From NCBI GenBank assembly GCA_964496705.1, contig CAZCBJ010000048.1, forward strand, positions 1 to 21,474: a stretch of 21,474 nt of DNA, written 5' to 3'. The translations under genes were made by a program, and so were the position numbers. Below the pieces are notes generated by a model. It saw only the letters and a program-made list of their open reading frames with translations, was not told where the DNA came from and made no database searches. Shown here piece after piece: positions 9,040 to 16,536 of this stretch. Source of the stretch: CAZCBJ01 sp964496705. GTDB lineage: Bacteria > Chloroflexota > Anaerolineae > Anaerolineales > Anaerolineaceae. How positions within the stretch are numbered: position 1 is the first letter of the stretch; each line of letters begins with the position of its first letter.

Positions 9040-10529
9040 AATTTCTCCCAGATTAACCGCCTCACCTCTCCCAGTACCGCTGCTTTCGATTGGCTGGCAT
9101 CCACCACCCGCGCGGATGTCTTCGACCAATCGATCTCCCAGATTTCGGTCGACCGCGCCCGCACATCCTCTGCATCTTCATCCGTTTTGCGCCGCACCGC
9201 CTCATCTGGATCCAACAGCAGCACGATGAGCAAATCCGGCTGCCCGATTCGGCGATAATAACTTTCCTCCAGGTCAATCAAGATTTGTAAAAACCGGGTG
9301 GGCTTCACACCGGCGCTCAAGCGCGCCCCCTGCGGGCCGTCCATCAATTGCACCTGCTGGATGGGAAAGCGGTCCAGGATCACCAGACCGCCGTTGGCGA
9401 CAATCCGCTGCGCCCGGCTGTATGTCAGATAGCGGTCGCGGGCTGTGCAGACCTCGCGAATCAACCAGGGATAGCCCGGGAAAATGACTGCTGATTGGTC
9501 GCGGATGTAAAGCTGATCCGTGCGTTGAAACGGGTAAAATCCCAGCGACCGTCCGATTTTAATGATCCCGCGGATCAACACCGTGGTCAGCGACCAGCGC
9601 GGTTTGCCCATGTGAATGCGCTGCACCTCAAATTCATCCGCCAGCCAGTGGTGCAGACCCTGGATGAGGGTGGTTTTTCCGGCGCCATCCCCGCCCGCCA
9701 CGGCAATCATCAACCCCCCGCTGCTCATCTGCTTGCGCTGTTCAGCGCGCAAAATGCGGCGGGCAAACGGCCAGGCGAACCGCCGCCAGATTTTCAGGAA
9801 CGCATCCACTCCCCTCGGGCGGCGGGCAAACGGCGCCAGGCAGCGCAGCATTTTACGCCCCATGCTCAGCCGCAACCCAAGCGGCGCGCCGGAGACCATC
9901 GCATCCAGGCAGCCATGCCACACACCCGGCTCAATAAAGCCCACATGCTCACGTAATACAGACTCGAGCCTTGTGGGATCGATTTTCTGGATCAGGTCAT
10001 CCAGTTCAGCCTTTTCGGAGCGCGAAAGACCGCCCTGCCCCAGCGCGACAACATCCCAGGTGGTATGCTTCAACATCATACGGATGACCAGCACGATCAG
10101 CTCAAATTCCACTTCAGGGACCATGAACATCCCCGCCGGCTTTGCTGAAGCCAGATAAGCTTCCTCAATCGGAATGCGGTAATTCTTGGTGGCGTCATGC
10201 CCCACCACCAATTGGTAATGAGCGTGCACATGGATCAAACGCTCCAGAGTCGAATCATAACCATAAAAATCCAGCACTCCGGGAAGCTTTCTTTCATTTC
10301 GCTCATGCGCCTGCTTAAAGCCAAACTGGAAAAGAATGCGGGTGAACTCCTGCACATGCCTGCGGCTGATCAATATATCCAGGTCGTTCTCACCGGAAGC
10401 CGAACGGTCGAGCGCATTATTGCTCTTCCAATGGCAGTAGACGATCCGCTGCCGCTCCAGCTCGCCGCACAGCAGACGAACCAATTCAGAGACCTTATTT
10501 TCTTCCCGATATGGAGTCACGGTTTGCAT
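9036..10529 (-). CDS. Nucleotidyltransferase-like domain fused to P-loop kinase domain
   Basis: This is a 497-residue two-domain protein. The N-terminal part (about 15-200) looks like a nucleotidyltransferase-fold domain: YCHWKSNNALDRSASGENDLDILI carries a D49-x-D51 pair of the kind that binds metal in this fold. The C-terminal part (about 270-497) is a P-loop kinase resembling thymidylate kinase, with Walker A GGDGAGKT at 279-286, the later ILDRFP motif (an LDR-type loop) and LLLDPDEAVRRKTDEDAED as a lid-like region. The ATG at 10529 overlaps the end of the lipoprotein gene by 13 bp. The stop overlaps the next kinase gene by 4 bp. It is a cytosolic protein with no signal peptide. The function in polysaccharide assembly is unknown; substrate phosphorylation or nucleotidylation is inferred only from the folds. 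Confidence 0.75.
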   Translation of the reverse strand: MQTVTPYREENKVSELVRLLCGELERQRIVYCHWKSNNALDRSASGENDLDILISRRHVQEFTRILFQFGFKQAHERNERKLPGVLDFYGYDSTLERLIHVHAHYQLVVGHDATKNYRIPIEEAYLASAKPAGMFMVPEVEFELIVLVIRMMLKHTTWDVVALGQGGLSRSEKAELDDLIQKIDPTRLESVLREHVGFIEPGVWHGCLDAMVSGAPLGLRLSMGRKMLRCLAPFARRPRGVDAFLKIWRRFAWPFARRILRAEQRKQMSSGGLMIAVAGGDGAGKTTLIQGLHHWLADEFEVQRIHMGKPRWSLTTVLIRGIIKIGRSLGFYPFQRTDQLYIRDQSAVIFPGYPWLIREVCTARDRYLTYSRAQRIVANGGLVILDRFPIQQVQLMDGPQGARLSAGVKPTRFLQILIDLEESYYRRIGQPDLLIVLLLDPDEAVRRKTDEDAEDVRARSTEIWEIDWSKTSARVVDASQSKAAVLGEVRRLIWEKL

Positions 10530-12382
10530 GTCACCAGCACGATCCCATCCTGAGGTTGCAGGATGACTTGATTGACTCTTGTACCATCATTATAACGCGC
10601 AACGCTCACCCATTTGACGGCATCAGCGATCACAGCGCCGTCTGATGCGGAATGGATCACAATCGCCGCCGATCTTCCCGCCTCGAATGAATACACGCCC
10701 AGACTGCGCCAGCCCAGATCTCCCCGCCGCGCATCCAATATAACGTCAGCCGTTCCGCCGGCATGCTCAATTGAAATCTTCAGCCCGGCGCTTTGTTTTT
10801 CGGAAGGCGCAAGCCACACAAGCACTTCATATTCTCCTGCATACGCCAGATCAGAGACGTAGCGGGATTCCAGCGCGGCGCCCGGTCTGGCAACCTGCAC
10901 GCTGGCGCCAAATTGCCCTGCGCTGGCATCCTGTTTCTGCCATTTTCCCGTCAAACTGGCCTGATCGTCTTCGACAATTGTCTCGAACAAGGGCGCCTGA
11001 GTGCCGTGCATTTTACAGTACGCTGCAGGGAGTGTCGTCTGTTGAGCCTTGAGGGTCGGATTAACCAGCACCAGGCCGTGCTCAAACACCCGCGCCCAGA
11101 GTCCGCCTCCATCAACCGGCTGATAGGGTTCTCCCTGCGGCTGACCCAGGTAACCGCGCGGAGGAAGGGTGGAAGACGGTTCAGTGAACGGTGCGCCATA
11201 CTCGTCATACCACCACGGGAAACCGTGGATCATCGGACCAAAGTCAAAACCGTAATATCCATCACCCATCAATGCGCTGGTCAGGCCAAAGCGCATGCGC
11301 TGGTAGCTGGCTTGAGCTTCAGCCATGATTTGCGGGGGGATATCCTCAAGCTCATCATCCGCATACTTGAAGGCCAACGAACCGGTGGGGGAACTCTGCA
11401 GGATGGTGATCGATGGATTTTTCGATTGGGCTGTCCAAGCCCGATATTCATCGATCACCTTGTCCCAGTTGACAAAATCTGCGCCGTCCATAATATTGGA
11501 TATTTGCCATTCAAACAAACGCCCATTCATCCATTCAGCGTAATCCAGCGCCGCCTCATTGCCCGCCAGGAGCACATCCGGCAGGCTGGCGCGCAATTGG
11601 GCTAGAAAATCTTTCATCCCTGCGTGGTAACGCTGATCCAATTCGCCCAGATCATCCGGGCGGCCGTCGCCATTCGCGTCAATATCCTTGCCCAACCAGG
11701 ATATATGCCCGAAAATCAGATCCCAATAAATCCCATCGTACGAAGCATCTGCTCCATCCGCAAATGCGCTGCGCTTGAAATCCTGAATATTTTTATCCAG
11801 CATTGCCTCGCGGCACAAAGGATCGGTCATATTGACCATCGGATGCGTCCAGACTTTCACCAGCAAGATTTTGCCGCGGCTGTCGCGGAGAAAACAATTA
11901 AAGCCAGGCTGACCCGGACGGCTATCCCACCACTCCTGAAAAATCGGGAACAATTCAGGCCGGCCTTTGAACGCATATTGGTAATGCAATATGCGGATGT
12001 TTGGATTGAGCGTGCGGAGCGCAGCCAATTGGGCAGCTGGAGAATCCAGCACATACGGGACATACAGGTCAAACCCGGCATACACCAACGCATCTTCACC
12101 CGGCTCATACAATCCCCACAAGTTGGCAATCCTCGGATAACCGGCTTGTGCGGGGACAGGGCTGGGTTGGATCACAGACGTTGGCTCGGCTGCCAGATCA
12201 GCCGAACCAGGCTGAATGGTGGCTGTGGGCAGTGATACGGTCTCGATGACTACATCAACCGGCTCAGCAGACGGCCGAATATCTGCACCCGCCGGTATCG
12301 CCGTATTAGCGCACCCAGCAGCCATTAGTAAAATCAAGATGATGCTGCCAAATGAAAGCCATCTCCATTGCGCGTATGACAT
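10517..12382 (-). CDS. Lipoprotein: putative glycoside hydrolase (GHL15-like) with golvesin-like C-terminal domain
   Basis: This is a 621-residue exported protein. The N-terminus has a membrane segment ending in MAAGC (Cys24), a lipobox-like cleavage site (Ala rather than Leu at -3), so it is probably a lipoprotein on the outer face of the membrane. A Pro/Ser/Thr-rich linker follows to about residue 85. The central domain (about 85-420) resembles the hypothetical glycosyl hydrolase family 15 barrel, with DGIYWDLIFGHISW and NGRLFEWQIS as strand-end acidic segments that could carry catalytic residues. The C-terminal 130 residues (YEVLVWLAPSEKQSAG, then VIADAVKWV) match golvesin/Xly-type carbohydrate-associated domains. 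The ribosome-binding site TAAGGT lies just before ATG 12382. In this operon it may trim or release the polymer; that is inference. Confidence 0.7.
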   Translation of the reverse strand: MSYAQWRWLSFGSIILILLMAAGCANTAIPAGADIRPSAEPVDVVIETVSLPTATIQPGSADLAAEPTSVIQPSPVPAQAGYPRIANLWGLYEPGEDALVYAGFDLYVPYVLDSPAAQLAALRTLNPNIRILHYQYAFKGRPELFPIFQEWWDSRPGQPGFNCFLRDSRGKILLVKVWTHPMVNMTDPLCREAMLDKNIQDFKRSAFADGADASYDGIYWDLIFGHISWLGKDIDANGDGRPDDLGELDQRYHAGMKDFLAQLRASLPDVLLAGNEAALDYAEWMNGRLFEWQISNIMDGADFVNWDKVIDEYRAWTAQSKNPSITILQSSPTGSLAFKYADDELEDIPPQIMAEAQASYQRMRFGLTSALMGDGYYGFDFGPMIHGFPWWYDEYGAPFTEPSSTLPPRGYLGQPQGEPYQPVDGGGLWARVFEHGLVLVNPTLKAQQTTLPAAYCKMHGTQAPLFETIVEDDQASLTGKWQKQDASAGQFGASVQVARPGAALESRYVSDLAYAGEYEVLVWLAPSEKQSAGLKISIEHAGGTADVILDARRGDLGWRSLGVYSFEAGRSAAIVIHSASDGAVIADAVKWVSVARYNDGTRVNQVILQPQDGIVLVTCKP

Positions 12383-12415
12383 TTTTGACCTTAACGACAG
12401 TATAAACAGGCGCGC

Positions 12416-14674
12416 TTATGTTTTTCTGAACAGCTTCTTGAGAAATCTCGGAAACCGGGCAAACAAATCTTTTGAATCCGATGAAATCTGCTCAGCTAAC
12501 CGCCTGCCCACCCTGACCATACGGCGCACACCAAAGCGATTTTGCCGGTTGTAATTGTAATAATTGCTGCGGCTGGTGATGCCGTTCAATACCACACCGA
12601 CCACAGGGACAGCGGCCTGCTGTAGGCGCGCTACGGCTTCCTTTGCGTCCTGGCCATTCGTCTTGCCCGCCCGCACCACCAGAATGACCCCATCCACTCT
12701 GGTTGCCAGCACAGATGAATCAGCCAGGGATAGGATGGCTGGGCTGTCAAACAACACCAGGTCTGCCTTCTGGTCAATTCGGTCGAGCAGCGGAGGAAAT
12801 TGCGGTGAGTTGAATATATCCAACGGGTCAGAGGGAAGGCTGCCGCTGGTCAATATGCTCAATCCACTCTGGGCAGTGGGTTTGAGGAAATGGTTCAGAG
12901 ACCGGTTGATTAACATGGCATCTGTGAGTCCAAGCGATTGTTGGCAGTTGAAAATTCGGTGAACGTGGGGCACGCGCAAGTCGGCATCCACCACCACCAC
13001 CTTGAGACCGGTGCGAGCCAGAGCCACCGCCAGATTGGCGGTGACCACCGATTTACCCTCTTGCGCTGACGGGCTGGCGACCATGAGCCGGCGGATTGGT
13101 TTGTCAGTTCCATGCAGTCGAATATTAATCGCCAATATGCGGAAATCTTCAGTGATCTGCGAGGTTGGCGCTTCGAGAATGTATAATTCTTGACTGTCAA
13201 CCGGCAGCCGTCCAATGGTTCCCAACACATTCAAACACAAAGCGCTTTCTACATCATGGCGGCTGTACAACCGATCTTCCAGATGTTCGAGCAGGAAAGC
13301 CAGCCCAATGCCACCCGCCCCTCCCATCGCGATGGCGATCACCAGATAGACCAGCCGGTGATCCACCGGCTCTTCAGGAATTTGAGCCGCTTCTGCCACC
13401 ACCACAGTATCGGTGGTCGTGGATGAACTTCCGCTCATCTGATCATAGCTGTTCTGCAGCGAGCGTATGGTATTGTTATGGTTGAGTAAATCTGCGTTGA
13501 GCCGCGATAGATTGGTGTCCACACGGATTTTGTCTTCGGTCAGCGTTTTTATTTTTTCCTGTGCCAGCGTAATGGCTGCTTGCAAGTTCAGTTTCTGATC
13601 TTGAATCCCGGTCAGTCGATTTTGATATGGTTCAGCAATCATCCCCCGGGCGTGGTTGACGAAGACCGCTGCCAGCGTGTTGGCGATTTCCAGCCTCTTT
13701 TCCGGAAGCGAACTCACCAGGCTGATGGTGATCAATTGGGTGCCGGCAATCGGCTGAGCATTGATTTGCACGGCCAATTGGTCCACCGTGAACGGCAACT
13801 CAAGTTTCTGAATGGTCTCATCCAGAACAACGCGTGAAGTGACCATCTGGCTGAAGGTTAACGCCAACTGGTCGCTGGAGCGCGTCATGGCGAAATCGGA
13901 ACCCTCTGCTGCCGGCGGCTGGGCTACCATGACGGTGACGACTGTGGTGTTGGCTGTTCCGGGAAATAGTGTGCGGGCTTCTTCTGTGATCTTGACCGAG
14001 TCGGACAATTGCGCCATGGCCAGATTCAACACCTGTGCATTCTTTTCTGCTGAACGTAAATCGCTGCGCAAATCGGTAAGCAGCAATTTCTGCTGATCCA
14101 GGTCAGTCGTCAATCCCACACTTTCCGCATTAAAAATATCCATTTGTGCCTGGAGGTCGGCGATGGTTGCCTGTTCGCTTGCCAGACGTTCCAGGATTTT
14201 ACGCATTGAAACCGTATATCGCTCACTCTGCAGCGCCTGGATCTGGGCGATGAAGTTCTGAGCGATGGTATTGGCGATCAGCGCCGCCTGCTCTGCGGAT
14301 GAATTTTTGACCTTCACCTTAATGAGCTGGGTGCCTTTCACCTGTTCAACGATCACATCTTCGGTCAGATCAACCACCGTAGTTGATAATTGCAGCTCAT
14401 TGATGGTGGTTTGCAGCACGGTCTGACCTTTCAGCACCTCACTGTAAGTCTGAGCCAATTGCTCGCCAGCCATGATCAGATTGTAATTGGTAGAATTTGA
14501 GTCCGGATTGGATTGGATATACAGCACCACCGAAGCTTCAAAGGAAGGTTTCATGCGTGAGATAAGAACCACCACAACAGCCAACGCCAAAATGGTGATG
14601 ACCACGATGATACCAATCCGGCGACGGATTACCAGAAAAATTGAGCGTAAATCCATTGAGTCACGATTCGTCAA
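12416..14674 (-). CDS. Wzc-like polysaccharide co-polymerase / BY-kinase fusion
   Basis: This is a 752-residue inner-membrane protein that controls polysaccharide chain length and export and autophosphorylates on tyrosine. Residues 20-38 form the first membrane helix. An extracytoplasmic region with two Wzz-like repeats and coiled-coil segments follows, then a second helix at about 435-458. The cytoplasmic BY-kinase domain has Walker A SPSAQEGKS near 540 (A and Q where P and G are usual), Walker A' VVVVDADLRVP and Walker B LVLFDSP. The tyrosine cluster (SNYYNYNRQ, near 703) is followed by a basic tail of about 45 residues. I chose the TTG at 14674 because GGGAGGA lies 4 nt upstream; the ATG seven codons later has no ribosome-binding site at a suitable distance. 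No cognate phosphatase is in the window. Confidence 0.9.
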   Translation of the reverse strand: MTNRDSMDLRSIFLVIRRRIGIIVVITILALAVVVVLISRMKPSFEASVVLYIQSNPDSNSTNYNLIMAGEQLAQTYSEVLKGQTVLQTTINELQLSTTVVDLTEDVIVEQVKGTQLIKVKVKNSSAEQAALIANTIAQNFIAQIQALQSERYTVSMRKILERLASEQATIADLQAQMDIFNAESVGLTTDLDQQKLLLTDLRSDLRSAEKNAQVLNLAMAQLSDSVKITEEARTLFPGTANTTVVTVMVAQPPAAEGSDFAMTRSSDQLALTFSQMVTSRVVLDETIQKLELPFTVDQLAVQINAQPIAGTQLITISLVSSLPEKRLEIANTLAAVFVNHARGMIAEPYQNRLTGIQDQKLNLQAAITLAQEKIKTLTEDKIRVDTNLSRLNADLLNHNNTIRSLQNSYDQMSGSSSTTTDTVVVAEAAQIPEEPVDHRLVYLVIAIAMGGAGGIGLAFLLEHLEDRLYSRHDVESALCLNVLGTIGRLPVDSQELYILEAPTSQITEDFRILAINIRLHGTDKPIRRLMVASPSAQEGKSVVTANLAVALARTGLKVVVVDADLRVPHVHRIFNCQQSLGLTDAMLINRSLNHFLKPTAQSGLSILTSGSLPSDPLDIFNSPQFPPLLDRIDQKADLVLFDSPAILSLADSSVLATRVDGVILVVRAGKTNGQDAKEAVARLQQAAVPVVGVVLNGITSRSNYYNYNRQNRFGVRRMVRVGRRLAEQISSDSKDLFARFPRFLKKLFRKT

Positions 14675-14678
14675 ACTA

Positions 14679-14685
14679 TCCTCCC
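14679..14685 (-). promoter_or_regulatory. Ribosome-binding site setting a TTG start
   Basis: GGGAGGA on the minus strand, 4 nt before TTG at 14672-14674. It is too far (22 nt) from the next in-frame ATG (14656), so it selects the TTG start of the BY-kinase gene. Confidence 0.75.
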
Positions 14686-14819
14686 AATTGAACCCGCTGC
14701 CAGATGCAAAAATCCTGTCAAATCCGTCAAAATGATAACGCAGCGCCACCCATATTCAGGGCACCTGGAGGAAATTCACAGACTTTCCCACCAGACAAAA
14801 AACCCTTTACGATGAATTC

Positions 14820-14847
14820 ATTATAGTGCTTAAGGTTGAGTTGTCAA
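14820..14847 (-). promoter_or_regulatory. Sigma-70-type promoter of the minus-strand operon
   Basis: TTGACA (14842-14847) and TATAAT (14820-14825) on the minus strand, both full consensus, with a 16 bp spacer. Transcription would begin near 14812, leaving a leader of roughly 135-140 nt before the BY-kinase start. This is the only strong promoter seen for the whole operon. Confidence 0.8.
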
Positions 14848-15021
14848 GCAGACTGCGACGATCCATCTGGAAGGCCCGCGAAACTGTATCAAATACGGTG
14901 GGTCGTTTTCCACACGTCCCAACAGCCCATATCTTGGGGTGGCGACCAGTTCCCACCCCCAAGGTTGCCCCCCCTTGTGACCCCAAGCCTCTGCGACACC
15001 TTGGAATTACCTAACAGACTA

Positions 15022-15049
15022 TTGCTAATTAATAAAAAGATCTTATAAT
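15022..15049 (+). promoter_or_regulatory. Candidate promoter for the plus-strand pair
   Basis: TTGCTA (15022-15027), a 16 bp spacer and TATAAT (15044-15049). A second TATAAT is at 15057-15062 without a good -35. It would give a long leader of about 365 nt before the acyltransferase start. The -35 is only a 4/6 match, so this is tentative. Confidence 0.35.
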
Positions 15050-15275
15050 GAGTTTGTATAATCTACGCTCAAACAACCCATCCTGTCTCGGAGCCTGGTG
15101 GAAAATGGGTTGAAATTCACAAGCGTGGTTTGGGGAGGTGAGTAACGATCATCAGGCAAAACTGAATACGCAACCAGGCAGCCACCAGCACAGCAGAGTT
15201 GAAAGAGTGGGAGATTAATTTCGAGAATTTATTTTATATTTGTGGACTATCCGCGAACCTGGCTACCCAAACCCT

Positions 15276-15334
15276 AACGCTCTTGAACTCAACAATGCGA
15301 GTTCGTAACGACTCAAATCCAATCTGAGAGCGTT
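15276..15334. repeat. Nested inverted repeats, possible operator
   Basis: Outer arms AACGCTCT (15276-15283) and AGAGCGTT (15327-15334) are perfect 8 bp inverted repeats. Between them GAACTC (15285-15290) and GAGTTC (15299-15304) form a second 6 bp inverted repeat with an 8 nt loop. They lie between the candidate promoter and the acyltransferase start. They could be a regulator-binding site or a leader RNA fold. Confidence 0.4.
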
Positions 15335-15420
15335 TAAATAATTAGCCTTGGTTGCCAGAATCAGTACCCGGTCCTATTATCGTTATCCCGCCGCGCCCGT
15401 TAGGAGGGAAGGAAGAACCC

Positions 15421-16515
15421 ATGAAATCAGACGAACGTCCATCTCTGCAGCCATCCCCAGAATTGGGAAGCACATCCGGCAGCACACAAACGGATGTCGA
15501 TGGTACTGGCACGGAGATTTTCAGTGAATGGCTGCGCCGCCAGGGTCACAAAGTCTTCCGCACCCACAGCAGCTGCTGGTATGATGTCAACCCCAGGGTC
15601 TATCAGGCATTTCCATTTCATTTGCTCATTCAGCCCTCGGATGAGGAGATCCGCCAATTTCTGAAAACATCCGGAGCAATTGCGCTGCGCTTTTTCTCTC
15701 CACACGATAGTTGTTCTGGTTGCGCCAGCTATTACATCATCCACGATCAGCCCGAATACCGTCTGGACCTGTTGGACCGGCGCGCGCGTCAAAATGTGCG
15801 CACCGGGACAAGGAACTGCGTCGTCGAGAAGATTGCGATCGAGCGGTTAGCTGAGGAAGGCTGGTCGCTGGAAGCCGATACCGTTGCCCGCCAGGGACGC
15901 CGCGAAAAAGTTGAAAAAGAAGCCTGGATGCGCTATTGCCTTTCGGCAGCGGACCTGCCCGGATTTGAAGCCTGGGGCGCGATTGTCAACGGCAAGCTGG
16001 CTGCCACTCTGTTCAGTTATACCTACGGCGAGTGGGTGGAATTCCTCACCCAGCAATGCCACCGCGACTATCTTTGTGCGCGGGTCAACAATGCGCTGAT
16101 TTTCTCGGTCACTGAAACCATGCTCCAGCGACCGGGAGTGAAATATATTTATTACACACACCAATCCCTGGACGCCCCTCCCAGCATTGACGAGTTTAAA
16201 CTTCGCATGGGCTACACCGCCAATCCGGTCCGCCAGCGCATTCTCTTTCACCCCCTGGTCAAACCATTGATTAACAAACTCTCCCACCGGCTGCTCAAAC
16301 AGGCGGTAAGCTGGTTCCCGGGCAGCCACACCTTCGGAAAAACCGAGGGCATGGTGCGCTACTACCTGGAAGGCTGCCGTCCGCCAGAAGAGCAGGAAGA
16401 ACCAGAATGCTTGAAAGATCATCATAGTCAGCCCGAGCCCTCCGATTCTCCTTCTCCGCTTGTCGAGAAATCGCCCGCCCAGACTCACCTGATTCCAGCA
16501 CCGCCCAGAAGGTGA
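15421..16515 (+). CDS. FemAB/GNAT-like N-acyltransferase
   Basis: This is a 364-residue protein. The first 30 residues are Ser/Thr/Pro-rich and probably disordered. The middle (about 60-330) resembles the FemAB/GNAT superfamily: a strand-helix region with WGAIVNGKLAATLFSYTYGEW, then VNNALIFSVTETMLQ and FKLRMGYTANPVRQ, the usual order of such acyltransferases linked to polysaccharide clusters. The last 45 residues are Pro/Glu/Ser-rich. No signal peptide is visible, so it should act in the cytoplasm, possibly acylating a sugar precursor. I chose ATG 15421 because AGGAGG lies at 15402-15407 with a further GGAAGGAAG just after it. A TTG at 15352 has no ribosome-binding site. It is the first gene of the divergent pair, 21 nt before the sugar transferase. 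Donor and acceptor are unknown. Confidence 0.7.
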   Translation: MKSDERPSLQPSPELGSTSGSTQTDVDGTGTEIFSEWLRRQGHKVFRTHSSCWYDVNPRVYQAFPFHLLIQPSDEEIRQFLKTSGAIALRFFSPHDSCSGCASYYIIHDQPEYRLDLLDRRARQNVRTGTRNCVVEKIAIERLAEEGWSLEADTVARQGRREKVEKEAWMRYCLSAADLPGFEAWGAIVNGKLAATLFSYTYGEWVEFLTQQCHRDYLCARVNNALIFSVTETMLQRPGVKYIYYTHQSLDAPPSIDEFKLRMGYTANPVRQRILFHPLVKPLINKLSHRLLKQAVSWFPGSHTFGKTEGMVRYYLEGCRPPEEQEEPECLKDHHSQPEPSDSPSPLVEKSPAQTHLIPAPPRR

Positions 16516-16536
16516 GCTCGACTTAAGGGGATACTT

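Larger units (their letters stand above)
14848..15420. other. Divergent intergenic region with inverted repeats
   Basis: This stretch, upstream of both transcription units, contains no supported gene. It holds a C/G-skewed block at 14932-15000 with an imperfect inverted repeat (CTTGGGGTGG at 14932-14941 against CCACCCCCAAG at 14952-14962) and further CCCCAAG copies. There is an AT-rich stretch with two TATAAT elements around 15044-15062. A nested pair of inverted repeats is at 15276-15334. These are consistent with promoter and operator functions, but no known regulator site or riboswitch is recognised. Confidence 0.5.

Noticed and set aside
15130..15190. Possible cyclic-di-GMP or cobalamin riboswitch (GGCAAA, ACGCAA and CCAGGCAGCC words)
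   Set aside because: The words resemble parts of known aptamers, but the required GAAA loop and paired stems are missing or out of order.
15137..15217. Short plus-strand frame starting GTG after GGGGAG
   Set aside because: Only 26 codons, with no space between the purine run and the start codon, and no recognisable product.
14750..15420. tRNA or other structured RNA gene in the intergenic region
   Set aside because: No cloverleaf or known RNA family pattern could be found on either strand.
15847..16488. Minus-strand frame opposite the acyltransferase gene
   Set aside because: It shares the region with a well-supported plus-strand gene that has a ribosome-binding site and family-like motifs; the antisense product is unlike any family.
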